The notes below the pieces were generated by a model that saw only the letters and a list, made by a program, of their open reading frames with translations, was not told the DNA's origin and did not search any database. A DNA stretch of 15,123 bases from Syntrophaceae bacterium UBA6252 (GTDB lineage Bacteria; Desulfobacterota; Syntrophia; Syntrophales; UBA6807): positions 1 to 15,123 of the forward strand of contig DJVQ01000018.1 in NCBI GenBank assembly GCA_002441265.1, written 5' to 3'. Position 1 is the stretch's first letter; every line of letters begins with the position of its first letter. Of this stretch, positions 7,116 to 13,621 are shown in pieces. Both the position numbers and the translations under genes were made by a program.

Positions 7116-7579
7116 AGCTTCTTTACGAAGACCCCGGCCTCCGTGAGGATTTCCCGGGACAGCCCGTCGCTGTACCCGTCCCGGAAGACGACGCCGGAAA
7201 TGCCTGAATTGATGATCATTTTGGAACAGATGATGCAGGGATGGCTCGTGCAGTACAGGGTGGCCCCCCGGATGCTCACCCCGTGGAGGGCCGCCTGGAT
7301 GATGGCGTTCTGCTCGGCGTGCAGGCCCCTGCACAGCTCGTGCCGTTCGCCCGAGGGGACCGCGAGCTTTTCCCGGAGACAGCCGATCTCCAGGCAGTGG
7401 CGGAGCCCCGAGGGCGCCCCGTTGTATCCCGTCGAGAGGATCCGCTTGTCCCTGACGAAAACGGCCCCGACCTTCCGCCGGAGGCAGGTGGAACGCCGGG
7501 AGACGAGTTCGACGATATCCATGAAGTATCGTTCCCAACTCGGCCGCCCGGACGGGGCGGGGAAAGGGATTTCGTCCAA
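7112..7579 (-). CDS. comEB: Deoxycytidylate (dCMP) deaminase, ComEB family
   Basis: This zinc enzyme deaminates dCMP to dUMP, the substrate of thymidylate synthase. The 155 residues include RPSWERYFMDIVELVSRRS, GYNGAPSGLRHC, the zinc and catalytic motif HAEQ at 87-90 (ligand H87, proton-shuttling E89), and PCIIC at 114-118 with ligands C115 and C118. These are the hallmarks of dCMP deaminase rather than of the RibD deaminase domain, and no reductase domain follows. The start is a TTG at 7579 with GGGAG six bases upstream; it lies 12 bp after glyA and adds a short poorly conserved MDEIPFPAPSG. The alternative, an internal Met at residue 20, would cut into the conserved first helix. The gene overlaps nrdR by 4 bp, a pairing known from Geobacter-type clusters. 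Confidence 0.93.
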   Translation of the reverse strand: MDEIPFPAPSGRPSWERYFMDIVELVSRRSTCLRRKVGAVFVRDKRILSTGYNGAPSGLRHCLEIGCLREKLAVPSGERHELCRGLHAEQNAIIQAALHGVSIRGATLYCTSHPCIICSKMIINSGISGVVFRDGYSDGLSREILTEAGVFVKKL

Positions 7580-7591
7580 GGGGCTCTCCCT

Positions 7592-8863
7592 TCAGGGCCT
7601 GTTGTCGGCCTCCTGGCGGCGGATCCGCTCCGCGTAAAGCGGAAACCGTTCGCATAGCCGGGCGACTTCGTTGCGGATTTCCTCGATCCGATCCTCGTTC
7701 TCGATGTTGTGGATCACGTCGGTGATCCACCCCCCGATGATCTTCATTTCCTTCTCTCCCATGCCCCGCGTGGTGAGCGCCGGCGTTCCGATCCGGATGC
7801 CGCTCGTAACCTGGGGACCCCGGGTGTCGAAGGGGATGCCGTTCTTGTTGACGGTGATCCCCGCCCGGTCGAGGGCCTCCTGGGCATCCTTGCCGGTGAC
7901 GCCAGTTTCCGAAAGGTCCACGAGCATGAGGTGGTTGTCCGTTCCGCCGGACACGAGGCGGAATCCGCGGCGCACCAGTTCCTCCGCCAGGGCTTTCGCG
8001 TTTTTCACGATCTGCTCCTGGTAGGTGCGGAACTCGGGGGAGAGGGCTTCCTTGAGGGCCACCGCCTTCGCCGCGATGACGTGCATGAGGGGGCCCCCCT
8101 GGCTTCCCGGGAAGACCCGGCTGTCCAGGGTTTTCGCGTAGGATTCCTTGCACAGGATCATTCCGCCCCGGGGGCCCCGGAGCGTCTTGTGGGTGGTCGT
8201 CGTGACGAACTCGCAGACGGGAACGGGGGAGGGGTGGAGCCCGGTGGCGACGAGCCCGGCGATGTGGGCGATGTCCGCCATGATCACCGCGCCCGTCCGG
8301 TCCGCGATGTCCCGGAACGCCTTGAAATCGATGGTCCTCGGATAGGCGCTGGCCCCGACGACGATCATTTTCGGTTTGTGTTCCCTGGCCCGGGATTCCA
8401 CCTCGTCGAAATCGATCCGTTCCGTCTTCCGGTCCACGCCGTAGAAGACCACGTTGTAGAGGCGGCCGGAGAAGTTGGCGGGGCTTCCGTGGGAGAGGTG
8501 CCCGCCGTGGGACAGGTTCATTCCCAGGACCGTGTCTCCCGGCTGGAGCGTGGCGAAGTAGACGGCCATGTTCGCCTGGGTCCCCGAATGGGGCTGAACG
8601 TTGGCGTGCTCGCACCCGAAGAGCTGCTTCGCCCGTTCCCGGGCGAGGGACTCGGCGATGTCCACGAATTCGCACCCCCCATAGTACCGTTTGTCCGGGT
8701 ATCCCTCGGCGTACTTGTTCGTCATGACGGAACCCTGAGCCTCCAGGACCGCTTCGCTGACAAAATTCTCCGAGGCGATCATCTCGAGTTTTCCTTCCTG
8801 CCGTTTCGTTTCGAGCAGAATGGCCCTGGCGATTTCGGGATCGGTTTTCAAAAGATGGGACAT
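7592..8863 (-). CDS. glyA: Serine hydroxymethyltransferase
   Basis: This PLP enzyme interconverts serine plus tetrahydrofolate with glycine plus 5,10-methylene-tetrahydrofolate, the main source of one-carbon units. The 423 residues are close to the usual length. Visible motifs are MIASENFVS near 28-36, NKYAEGYPDKRYYGG at 49-63, QPHSGTQANMAVY at 90-102, DIAHIAGLVATG at 197-208 and the PLP-lysine site THKTLRGPRGG with K226. The ATG at 8863 has a textbook AGGAGG seven bases upstream, one of the strongest ribosome-binding sites here, which suggests high expression. The gene lies 81 bp after rpiB and 12 bp before the dCMP deaminase gene. The shared methylene-tetrahydrofolate and dUMP pathway makes that neighbourhood functionally sensible. 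Confidence 0.98.
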   Translation of the reverse strand: MSHLLKTDPEIARAILLETKRQEGKLEMIASENFVSEAVLEAQGSVMTNKYAEGYPDKRYYGGCEFVDIAESLARERAKQLFGCEHANVQPHSGTQANMAVYFATLQPGDTVLGMNLSHGGHLSHGSPANFSGRLYNVVFYGVDRKTERIDFDEVESRAREHKPKMIVVGASAYPRTIDFKAFRDIADRTGAVIMADIAHIAGLVATGLHPSPVPVCEFVTTTTHKTLRGPRGGMILCKESYAKTLDSRVFPGSQGGPLMHVIAAKAVALKEALSPEFRTYQEQIVKNAKALAEELVRRGFRLVSGGTDNHLMLVDLSETGVTGKDAQEALDRAGITVNKNGIPFDTRGPQVTSGIRIGTPALTTRGMGEKEMKIIGGWITDVIHNIENEDRIEEIRNEVARLCERFPLYAERIRRQEADNRP

Positions 8864-8887
8864 GTCGTATCCTCCTGCGTCATGATT

Positions 8888-8897
8888 TCTCCGGAGA
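8888..8897. repeat. Perfect palindrome TCTCCGGAGA in the rpiB-glyA gap
   Basis: A ten-base perfect palindrome sits about 25 bases upstream of the glyA start in the 81-bp gap. The gap also holds CCCGCAGCGGG, a short GC-rich hairpin. Neither is followed by a T run, and no promoter elements are clear. It could be a protein site or chance in GC-rich DNA. Confidence 0.2.
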
Positions 8898-8944
8898 TGC
8901 CCTTCGGACGTTCCTGGGGAACCCGCTGCGGGATGGAGCCCCTC

Positions 8945-9415
8945 TCACTCCGGTCCCTTTTCGGGGGAAAAAAAGTAACTCTTTTCCATTTCCCTGATTT
9001 TGTCAAGCCTTCGTTCGTGCCGGTTTCCCTCGAAGGGGGTTTCCAGCCAGGTCCGCACGATCTTCCGGGCCTCGTCCTTTCCCGTTTTCCGGCCCGCCAG
9101 GGCCAGCACGTTCGTGTTGTTGTGGGCCCTGGCCAACCGGGCCGTCTCCTCGTCCAGGGCGACGACGGCCCGGATTCCCGGAACCTTGTTCGCCGCGATG
9201 GCCATGCCCGTCCCCGTTCCGCACACGAGGATGCCCCGGTCGTGGGCGCCGCCGGCGACCGCCCGGGCCACCCGCCATGCGTAGTCGGGATAATCCACCG
9301 GCGTTTCGCCGTCCGTTCCCACGTCGGTCACGGTGTGCCCTTCCCGCTTGAGAAAGGCGGCGACCTCCTCCTTCAGGGGGAATCCCGCATGGTCCGATCC
9401 GATGATGATCCGCAT
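8945..9415 (-). CDS. rpiB: Ribose-5-phosphate isomerase B
   Basis: RpiB interconverts ribose 5-phosphate and ribulose 5-phosphate in the non-oxidative pentose phosphate pathway. The 156 residues match the RpiB/LacAB family. They begin MRIIIGSDHAGFPLKE with the substrate-binding SDHAG at 7-11. The catalytic cysteine lies in CGTGTGM (C65), and HNNTN is at 97-101. The C-terminus (FEGNRHERRLDKIREME) is typical of the family. The start at 9415 follows the fabF stop by 4 bp, with GAGGGATAGGG overlapping the fabF end as ribosome-binding sequence. Its product ribulose 5-phosphate is a RibBA substrate, a metabolic link to the rib genes downstream. The unusual serine- and phenylalanine-bearing tail KSYFFSPEKGPE shows no known role. 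Confidence 0.96.
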   Translation of the reverse strand: MRIIIGSDHAGFPLKEEVAAFLKREGHTVTDVGTDGETPVDYPDYAWRVARAVAGGAHDRGILVCGTGTGMAIAANKVPGIRAVVALDEETARLARAHNNTNVLALAGRKTGKDEARKIVRTWLETPFEGNRHERRLDKIREMEKSYFFSPEKGPE

Positions 9416-9419
9416 GTCC

Positions 9420-10667
9420 CTATCCCTCGAATTTCCTGAATGCCAGGACGGCGTTCACCCCGCCGAAACCGAAGCTGTTGGAGAGGGCGGCACGGACGTC
9501 CCGTTTTCTGGATGCGTGGGGAACGAAATCGAGGCGGCATTCCTTTTCCAGCCGCTCCAGGTTGATCGTGGGCGGCAGGACGGACCCGGCGACGGCAAGA
9601 ACGGTGAAGACCGACTCCACGCCGCCCGCCGCTCCGAGAAGGTGTCCCGTCATGGATTTGGTGGAACTCACGGCGAGGTCCTCCCTGTCGCCGAAAACCT
9701 TGAGGATGGCCTCCACCTCGTACAGGTCGTTCAGGGGGGTGGAAGTCCCGTGGGCGTTGATGTAATCGATGTCCGCGGGAAGAAGGCGGGCGTCCCGCAG
9801 CGCAAGTTCCATGGCGCGGACGGCCCCGTGGTGCCCCGGCGGGGGGGCGGCGATGTGGAAGGCGTCGCTCGTCGTGGCGTACCCGGCGACCTCGGCGTAG
9901 ATCCGGGCCCGCCGGTCCAGTGCCCGGGAGAGTTCCTCGAGGACGAGAACCCCCGCCCCTTCGCCGATGACGAAACCGTCCCGGTCCAGGTCGAAGGGAC
10001 GGCTGGCCTTTTCGGGTTCGTCGTTTCGCGTGGACAGCGCCCTCATGGCGTTGAATCCCGCCACCGTGAGCGGGCAGACGGCGGCCTCCGACCCGCCGGC
10101 GATCATGATGTCGGCGTACCCGTTTGCAATCGCCCGGAACGCATCCCCGACGGCGTTGCTTCCCGACGCGCAGGCCGTGACGGTGCAGCTGATGGGGCCC
10201 CGGGCTCCGTGCCGGATGGCCACCTGCCCGGCGGCCAGGTTCGGCAGGACCGCCGGGATGGTGAAGGGGGAAATCCTTTTCGGGCCGCTGGAGAGGAGGG
10301 TCTCCTTTTCCCTTTCCGTGGTGGAGAGTCCTCCGATGCCCGTTCCGATGATCACCCCCGCGCGGTCTCCCAGGTCCTCCGGATGGTCGAGGCCGGCGTC
10401 GGCGACGGCCATGTCCGCCGAGGCAAGGGCGTAGAGGATGAAAAGGTCGATTCTCCGGAGTTCCTTGGCGTTTACGTAGGCAAGGGCGTCGAAGTTCCTG
10501 ACCTCCCCGGCGATCCGGGTCTTGAACTCGGACGTGTCGAACCGGGTGATCGGCCCGATTCCGGATTTTCCGGAACGGGCGGCCTCCCAGGAATCCAGGA
10601 CGGAGTTTCCCAGGGGGTTCACGGTGCCGAGCCCGGTGACGACGACTCTTTTCTTCCCGGGATCCAT
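9420..10667 (-). CDS. fabF: Beta-ketoacyl-[ACP] synthase II
   Basis: FabF elongates acyl chains by condensing acyl groups with malonyl-ACP. The 415-residue length is standard. The catalytic triad is in place: C166 in TACASG, H306 in NAHGTST and H342 in KSMTGHLLGAAGG, with K337. The C-terminus holds the glycine-rich NSFGFGGVNA. The N-terminus KKRVVVTGLGTVNPLG matches the family, supporting the ATG at 10667. There is no good purine-rich ribosome-binding site before it, only the acpP stop four bases away, so translation is probably coupled to acpP. A small oddity is the segment HIAAPPPGHHGAV near 271-283, where relatives usually have an Asp/Glu-Gly-rich loop. It lies four bp before rpiB. Confidence 0.97.
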   Translation of the reverse strand: MDPGKKRVVVTGLGTVNPLGNSVLDSWEAARSGKSGIGPITRFDTSEFKTRIAGEVRNFDALAYVNAKELRRIDLFILYALASADMAVADAGLDHPEDLGDRAGVIIGTGIGGLSTTEREKETLLSSGPKRISPFTIPAVLPNLAAGQVAIRHGARGPISCTVTACASGSNAVGDAFRAIANGYADIMIAGGSEAAVCPLTVAGFNAMRALSTRNDEPEKASRPFDLDRDGFVIGEGAGVLVLEELSRALDRRARIYAEVAGYATTSDAFHIAAPPPGHHGAVRAMELALRDARLLPADIDYINAHGTSTPLNDLYEVEAILKVFGDREDLAVSSTKSMTGHLLGAAGGVESVFTVLAVAGSVLPPTINLERLEKECRLDFVPHASRKRDVRAALSNSFGFGGVNAVLAFRKFEG

Positions 10668-10671
10668 GGGG

Positions 10672-10908
10672 TTACTGGGAGAGGCGTTTCTTGATGTAAT
10701 CCACGGCGTCCTGGATCGTCCGGATTTTCATGAGTTCCTCATCGGAGATTTCGATGCCGAAATGGTCTTCCATGGCCATGACGAGTTCCACGAGGTCGAG
10801 GGAATCGGCGCCGAGGTCGTCGATGAACGATGCCTCGAGCACGCATTCCTCCTCCGTGACGTTCAACTGTTCCACGATGATTTTTCTCACCTGTTCTTCA
10901 ACGGTCAT
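10672..10908 (-). CDS. acpP: Acyl carrier protein
   Basis: ACP carries the growing acyl chain on a phosphopantetheine arm through fatty acid synthesis and to acyltransferases. The 78-residue acidic protein has the attachment motif DLGADSLDLVEL with S36 as the modified serine, followed by MAMEDHFGIEISDEE. The ATG at 10908 has AGGAGG upstream with ideal spacing, the strongest start in the fab group, in keeping with ACP being needed in excess. It lies in the classic fabG-acpP-fabF order, 68 bp after fabG and 4 bp before fabF. The 68-bp gap holds a stem-loop that may help raise the level of its transcript. Confidence 0.98.
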   Translation of the reverse strand: MTVEEQVRKIIVEQLNVTEEECVLEASFIDDLGADSLDLVELVMAMEDHFGIEISDEELMKIRTIQDAVDYIKKRLSQ

Positions 10909-10941
10909 GAAAATCCTCCTTAGTTCATTTCCTGTGAATGC

Positions 10942-10972
10942 TCCGGCATCGCTTCCGTATCCGTCTGCCGGA
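10942..10972 (-). repeat. Stem-loop in the fabG-acpP gap
   Basis: TCCGGCA (10942-10948) pairs perfectly with TGCCGGA (10966-10972) around a 17-base loop. It lies just after the fabG stop and upstream of the strong acpP ribosome-binding site. No T run follows, so termination is unlikely. A processing or stabilising role that sets the high acpP level is inference. Confidence 0.3.
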
Positions 10973-10976
10973 ACGG

Positions 10977-11720
10977 TTACATGTATAATCCGCCATTGAC
11001 GTGGATGATCTGGCCCGTGATGTAGGAGGCTTCCTCGGTGGCGAGGAAGGCGACCGCCGCGGCCACGTCATCCGGGTTTCCCGGCCTTCCCAGGGGAATC
11101 CTCTGAAGGATTTTCCGCCTGCTTGCCTCGGAAAGGGATGCCGTCATGTCCGATTCGATGAATCCGGGACTCACGGCGTTGACGGTGATGTTTCTGGGAC
11201 CGAGTTCCTGGGCCAGGGATCGGGTGAAGCCGAGGATGCCCGACTTCGATGCGCTGTAGATGGCCTGTCCTGTATTTCCGGCGTCGGCCACGACGGAGGT
11301 GATGTTGACGATCCGTCCCCGCCGGTTTTTCATCATTCCGCGGATGACGGCGCGACAACAGTTGAAAACGCCTTTCATGTTGGTGTCGATCGTTTCATCC
11401 CACTGGGTTTCCCCGGCGCGGACGAGAAGTCCGTCACGGGAGAGGGCCGCGTTGTTGACAAGGATGTCGACGGGTCCCCTGGCGGCGACGAGTTTCGCGA
11501 TGGATGCCTGAACGCCGTCGAAATCGGACACGTCGAACGGGGCGAGGGCTCCCTGCCCGCCTTCGCTCAGGAGGAGCCGCAGCGTTTCCGCCGCCGCCTC
11601 CCTGTTGCTGAGGTAGTTGATCCAGACGAAACACCCCATGCGGGAGAGCCGAAGCGCGATGGCCCGTCCGATTCCCCGGGATCCTCCTGTGACCAGTGCG
11701 ATTTTTTCAATTCGATCCAT
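10977..11720 (-). CDS. fabG: 3-oxoacyl-[ACP] reductase
   Basis: FabG reduces beta-ketoacyl-ACP with NADPH. The 247 residues form a classical short-chain dehydrogenase. The cofactor motif TGGSRGIG is at 11-18, NNAA at 89-92, N114 is present and the catalytic residues are S142, Y155 and K159 in the spacing of E. coli FabG. VNAVSPGFIESDMT and the final IIHVNGGLYM are typical family segments. Context next to fabD and acpP makes a fatty acid synthesis role much more likely than that of another SDR. The ATG at 11720 follows fabD by 6 bp, with GGAGGGG about 13 bases away inside the fabD end, so initiation probably depends partly on coupling. Confidence 0.96.
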   Translation of the reverse strand: MDRIEKIALVTGGSRGIGRAIALRLSRMGCFVWINYLSNREAAAETLRLLLSEGGQGALAPFDVSDFDGVQASIAKLVAARGPVDILVNNAALSRDGLLVRAGETQWDETIDTNMKGVFNCCRAVIRGMMKNRRGRIVNITSVVADAGNTGQAIYSASKSGILGFTRSLAQELGPRNITVNAVSPGFIESDMTASLSEASRRKILQRIPLGRPGNPDDVAAAVAFLATEEASYITGQIIHVNGGLYM

Positions 11721-11726
11721 GGCCGC

Positions 11727-12674
11727 TCAGGACCCCTCCAGGAGGGCCGCCGTCTTTTCGAGGCTGGCCTGGTCTTCCACGTTCGCGACCCGGAGATTCC
11801 GGTCGATCCGCCGGATGAGGCCGGAGAGCACTTTTTTCGGACCGGTTTCCACGACGGTCCCTATTCCCATGGCGGCCATCCGTTCCACCGTTTCCTGCCA
11901 GCGCACGGGCGTATGAATCTGCCGGACCAGGAGATCGCGGGCCGAGTCCCGCCCGTGCAGGGCCTGGGGGTCGCTGTTGGGGATGACGGGAATGGAACAG
12001 TCCCCGATCCTGACGCCCGACAGGACTTCCCGGAACCGCTCCGCCGCTTCCCGGAGGAGGGAAGAGTGACAAGGGACGCTGATGGGAAGCCGGACGGCCA
12101 TTCCCCCTCCTTTGCTCTTGGCCTCCCGGATCAGCCGGTCGACCGCCCCGGCGTGGCCGGAAACGACGTACTGTCCCGGCGCATTGAAGCTCGTCAGCTC
12201 CACGATCCCCTCGCCCTCCGGCGACGGATCGCGGCAGATCTTCTCGATCGTCTCCCGTTCCACGCCCATGAGGGCCGCCATGGCGCCGGTTCCGGGGGGG
12301 ACCGCTTCCTGCTGGAGCGTTCCCCGGATCTGCACGAGCCTCAGGGCGTCGGAGAAATCGATCGCTCCGGCGGCGCACAGGGCACCGTATTCCCCGAGGC
12401 TGTGGCCCGCGAGGACGGCCGGGGCGATCCCCGTCCTGCTTCTCAGGACCCGGTAAGCGGCGAGGCCCACCGTAAGGATCGTCGTCTGGGTGTGGACCGT
12501 GAGGTCGAGTTTTTCCCGGGGGCCTTCCAGGCACAGGACACCCATGTCGAACCCCAGGGCGTCAGAGGCCTCTTCGAAGGTCTCCCTGCCTTCCCGGAAA
12601 AGAAGAAAGATGTCCCGGCCCATCCCCACATACTGGGAACCCTGGCCGGGGAATACCACGCCCACGTTGTCCAT
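11727..12674 (-). CDS. fabD: Malonyl-CoA:ACP transacylase
   Basis: FabD moves malonyl groups from CoA to ACP, making the extender unit for FabF. The 315 residues show GQGSQ at 10-14, the nucleophile motif GHSLGEY with S92, R117 in the QIRG stretch and the catalytic histidine H203. The C-terminus includes VVETGPKKVLSGLIRR, conserved in FabD. The segment ISVPCHSSLL around H203 departs slightly from the usual GPFHSPLM-like sequence but keeps the histidine and serine. The ATG at 12674 lies 19 bp after rpmF; a strong ribosome-binding site is not obvious. plsX and fabH, which often sit between rpmF and fabD, are not here. Confidence 0.96.
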   Translation of the reverse strand: MDNVGVVFPGQGSQYVGMGRDIFLLFREGRETFEEASDALGFDMGVLCLEGPREKLDLTVHTQTTILTVGLAAYRVLRSRTGIAPAVLAGHSLGEYGALCAAGAIDFSDALRLVQIRGTLQQEAVPPGTGAMAALMGVERETIEKICRDPSPEGEGIVELTSFNAPGQYVVSGHAGAVDRLIREAKSKGGGMAVRLPISVPCHSSLLREAAERFREVLSGVRIGDCSIPVIPNSDPQALHGRDSARDLLVRQIHTPVRWQETVERMAAMGIGTVVETGPKKVLSGLIRRIDRNLRVANVEDQASLEKTAALLEGS

Positions 12675-12693
12675 GAATCGCGGATGTTCCGAT

Positions 12694-12879
12694 TCAGGCT
12701 GTCTTTTTCAGATCGATGACTTCCCTTCCCTTGTAGGTGCCGCAGTTGGGGCACGCCCGGTGGGGCATCTTGGGCTCGTTGCACTGCGGGCATATGGAAG
12801 TGGCGGGCGGCGTGAGAAAATCGTGAGCCCTCCGCATGTTTCTTCTGGATTTGGAATGTCTCTTGACTGGATTTGCCAT
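12694..12879 (-). CDS. rpmF: Large ribosomal subunit protein L32 (zinc-binding form)
   Basis: L32 is a small basic protein of the 50S subunit. The 61-residue product begins MANPVKRHSKSRRNMRRAHD, the standard L32 start. It carries the zinc-ribbon cysteines C30 and C33 (CPQC) and C43 and C46 (CPNC), so this is the zinc-requiring type. The C-terminus GTYKGREVIDLKKTA is also typical. The ATG at 12879 follows the DUF177 stop by five bases, with AAGAGG overlapping that gene's end. The DUF177-rpmF pair is one of the most conserved in bacteria and often heads the fab cluster, as here. Confidence 0.98.
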   Translation of the reverse strand: MANPVKRHSKSRRNMRRAHDFLTPPATSICPQCNEPKMPHRACPNCGTYKGREVIDLKKTA

Positions 12880-12884
12880 GGAGA

Positions 12885-13424
12885 TTACCTCTTTTGCTTC
12901 TTGATGGGATAGCCCCTCAAAAGGGCAAGGGGGCTCGATATCGTCTTTTCTTTATGGCCGCAATCTGCCACATTTAGATCAATTCCGCAATAGGGGCAAA
13001 GCCCCCGGCACTCTTCCCTGCACAGAGGTTTCATGGGAATCTCGAGAACGATCTGTTCCGCCACGACTTCCCCGAGGTCGATGACGTCCTCGTAGTAGCC
13101 GATTCCCACGTCCTCTTCGGTGACTTCCGTGTCCGCCTCCCGGGGCATCCTTTCCGCGGGGAGGTAGGCGTATCGGAAGTCGGTTTGCACATCCTTCGTC
13201 AGGGGTTTCAGGCACCGGCAGCAGGTGAGCCCGATCCGCGCTTCCACGTGGCCCTCCACGGTGATGGTCCGGCCCAGCCTGGCGAGGGTGAAACGGACCT
13301 TGATGCCGTCAACGGTAAAATCCCTTTCATCGGCATCCCCGAGGGTCTCCGAGAACCAGTCCCCCGTCTTCTCGTACTCCAGACGGACCCCCTCGGGGGA
13401 AATGCTCTGGACCTGAATTCTCAC
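12885..13424 (-). CDS. yceD: DUF177 / YceD family protein (23S rRNA accumulation protein)
   Basis: DUF177 proteins are encoded upstream of rpmF in most bacteria, and E. coli YceD and plant relatives have been linked to 23S rRNA accumulation. The 179 residues show the family layout: a beta-rich N-terminal part, the TCCRCLKPL motif with C68 and C71, and the C-terminal CREECRGLCPYCGIDLN with C135, C139, C143 and C146 plus C155. The cysteine spacing suggests a metal site, which is inference. The start is a GTG at 13424 with GGGAG six bases upstream; a nearby ATG at the GGGAG site is out of frame. This is the first gene of the long leftward run and faces gltX across the divergent promoter region. 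Confidence 0.9.
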   Translation of the reverse strand: MRIQVQSISPEGVRLEYEKTGDWFSETLGDADERDFTVDGIKVRFTLARLGRTITVEGHVEARIGLTCCRCLKPLTKDVQTDFRYAYLPAERMPREADTEVTEEDVGIGYYEDVIDLGEVVAEQIVLEIPMKPLCREECRGLCPYCGIDLNVADCGHKEKTISSPLALLRGYPIKKQKR

Positions 13425-13459
13425 GGAAAACTCCCATGATCGAAGTCACAAAGTGAGAA

Positions 13460-13488
13460 AACTAATTACAAATCCATAAAATTGTCAA
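13460..13488 (-). promoter_or_regulatory. Candidate sigma70 promoter for the yceD-rpmF-fab operon
   Basis: A perfect TTGACA -35 box lies at 13488-13483 on the minus strand. The -10 region at 17-18 bases spacing reads TTAGTT or TAGTTT, a poor match to TATAAT. A better TGTAAT sits only about 12 bases away, too close. The location, roughly 40 bases before the GTG at 13424, is suitable for the head of the operon. Confidence 0.4.
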
Positions 13489-13516
13489 GAGAATTTTCAC
13501 TGCCCGGCCCCCATTC

Positions 13517-13546
13517 TTGACAATTGACCGGGATTGTGCGACGAAT
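13517..13546 (+). promoter_or_regulatory. Candidate sigma70 promoter for gltX
   Basis: A perfect TTGACA -35 box is at 13517-13522. At 18 bases spacing the -10 reads ACGAAT (13541-13546), which matches only half of TATAAT. It would give a leader of about 70 bases before the gltX start. It mirrors the opposite-strand TTGACA about 30 bases away. Confidence 0.35.
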
Positions 13547-13621
13547 CTCTCCTTGATTCAGTGGTCCGACGGGGGGCTTCCGCCGGATCCCCTGAAGAGG
13601 AAAGAAGGCGGGTAAAACGGT

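Noticed and set aside
6645..8675. A 676-codon minus-strand frame that ends in NrdR, suggesting an N-terminal fusion
   Set aside because: Only the last 156 residues (from 7115) are NrdR; the rest is an out-of-frame reading of glyA and the dCMP deaminase gene.
8864..8944. Possible glycine or folate riboswitch upstream of glyA
   Set aside because: The gap is 81 bp and lacks the conserved aptamer cores; a CCGAAGGGC string is too short to count.
7709..9439. A 576-codon frame antisense to glyA and rpiB
   Set aside because: Shadow of well-conserved genes in GC-rich DNA; no recognisable motif. The same applies to long frames at 9333-10694 and 11001-12719.
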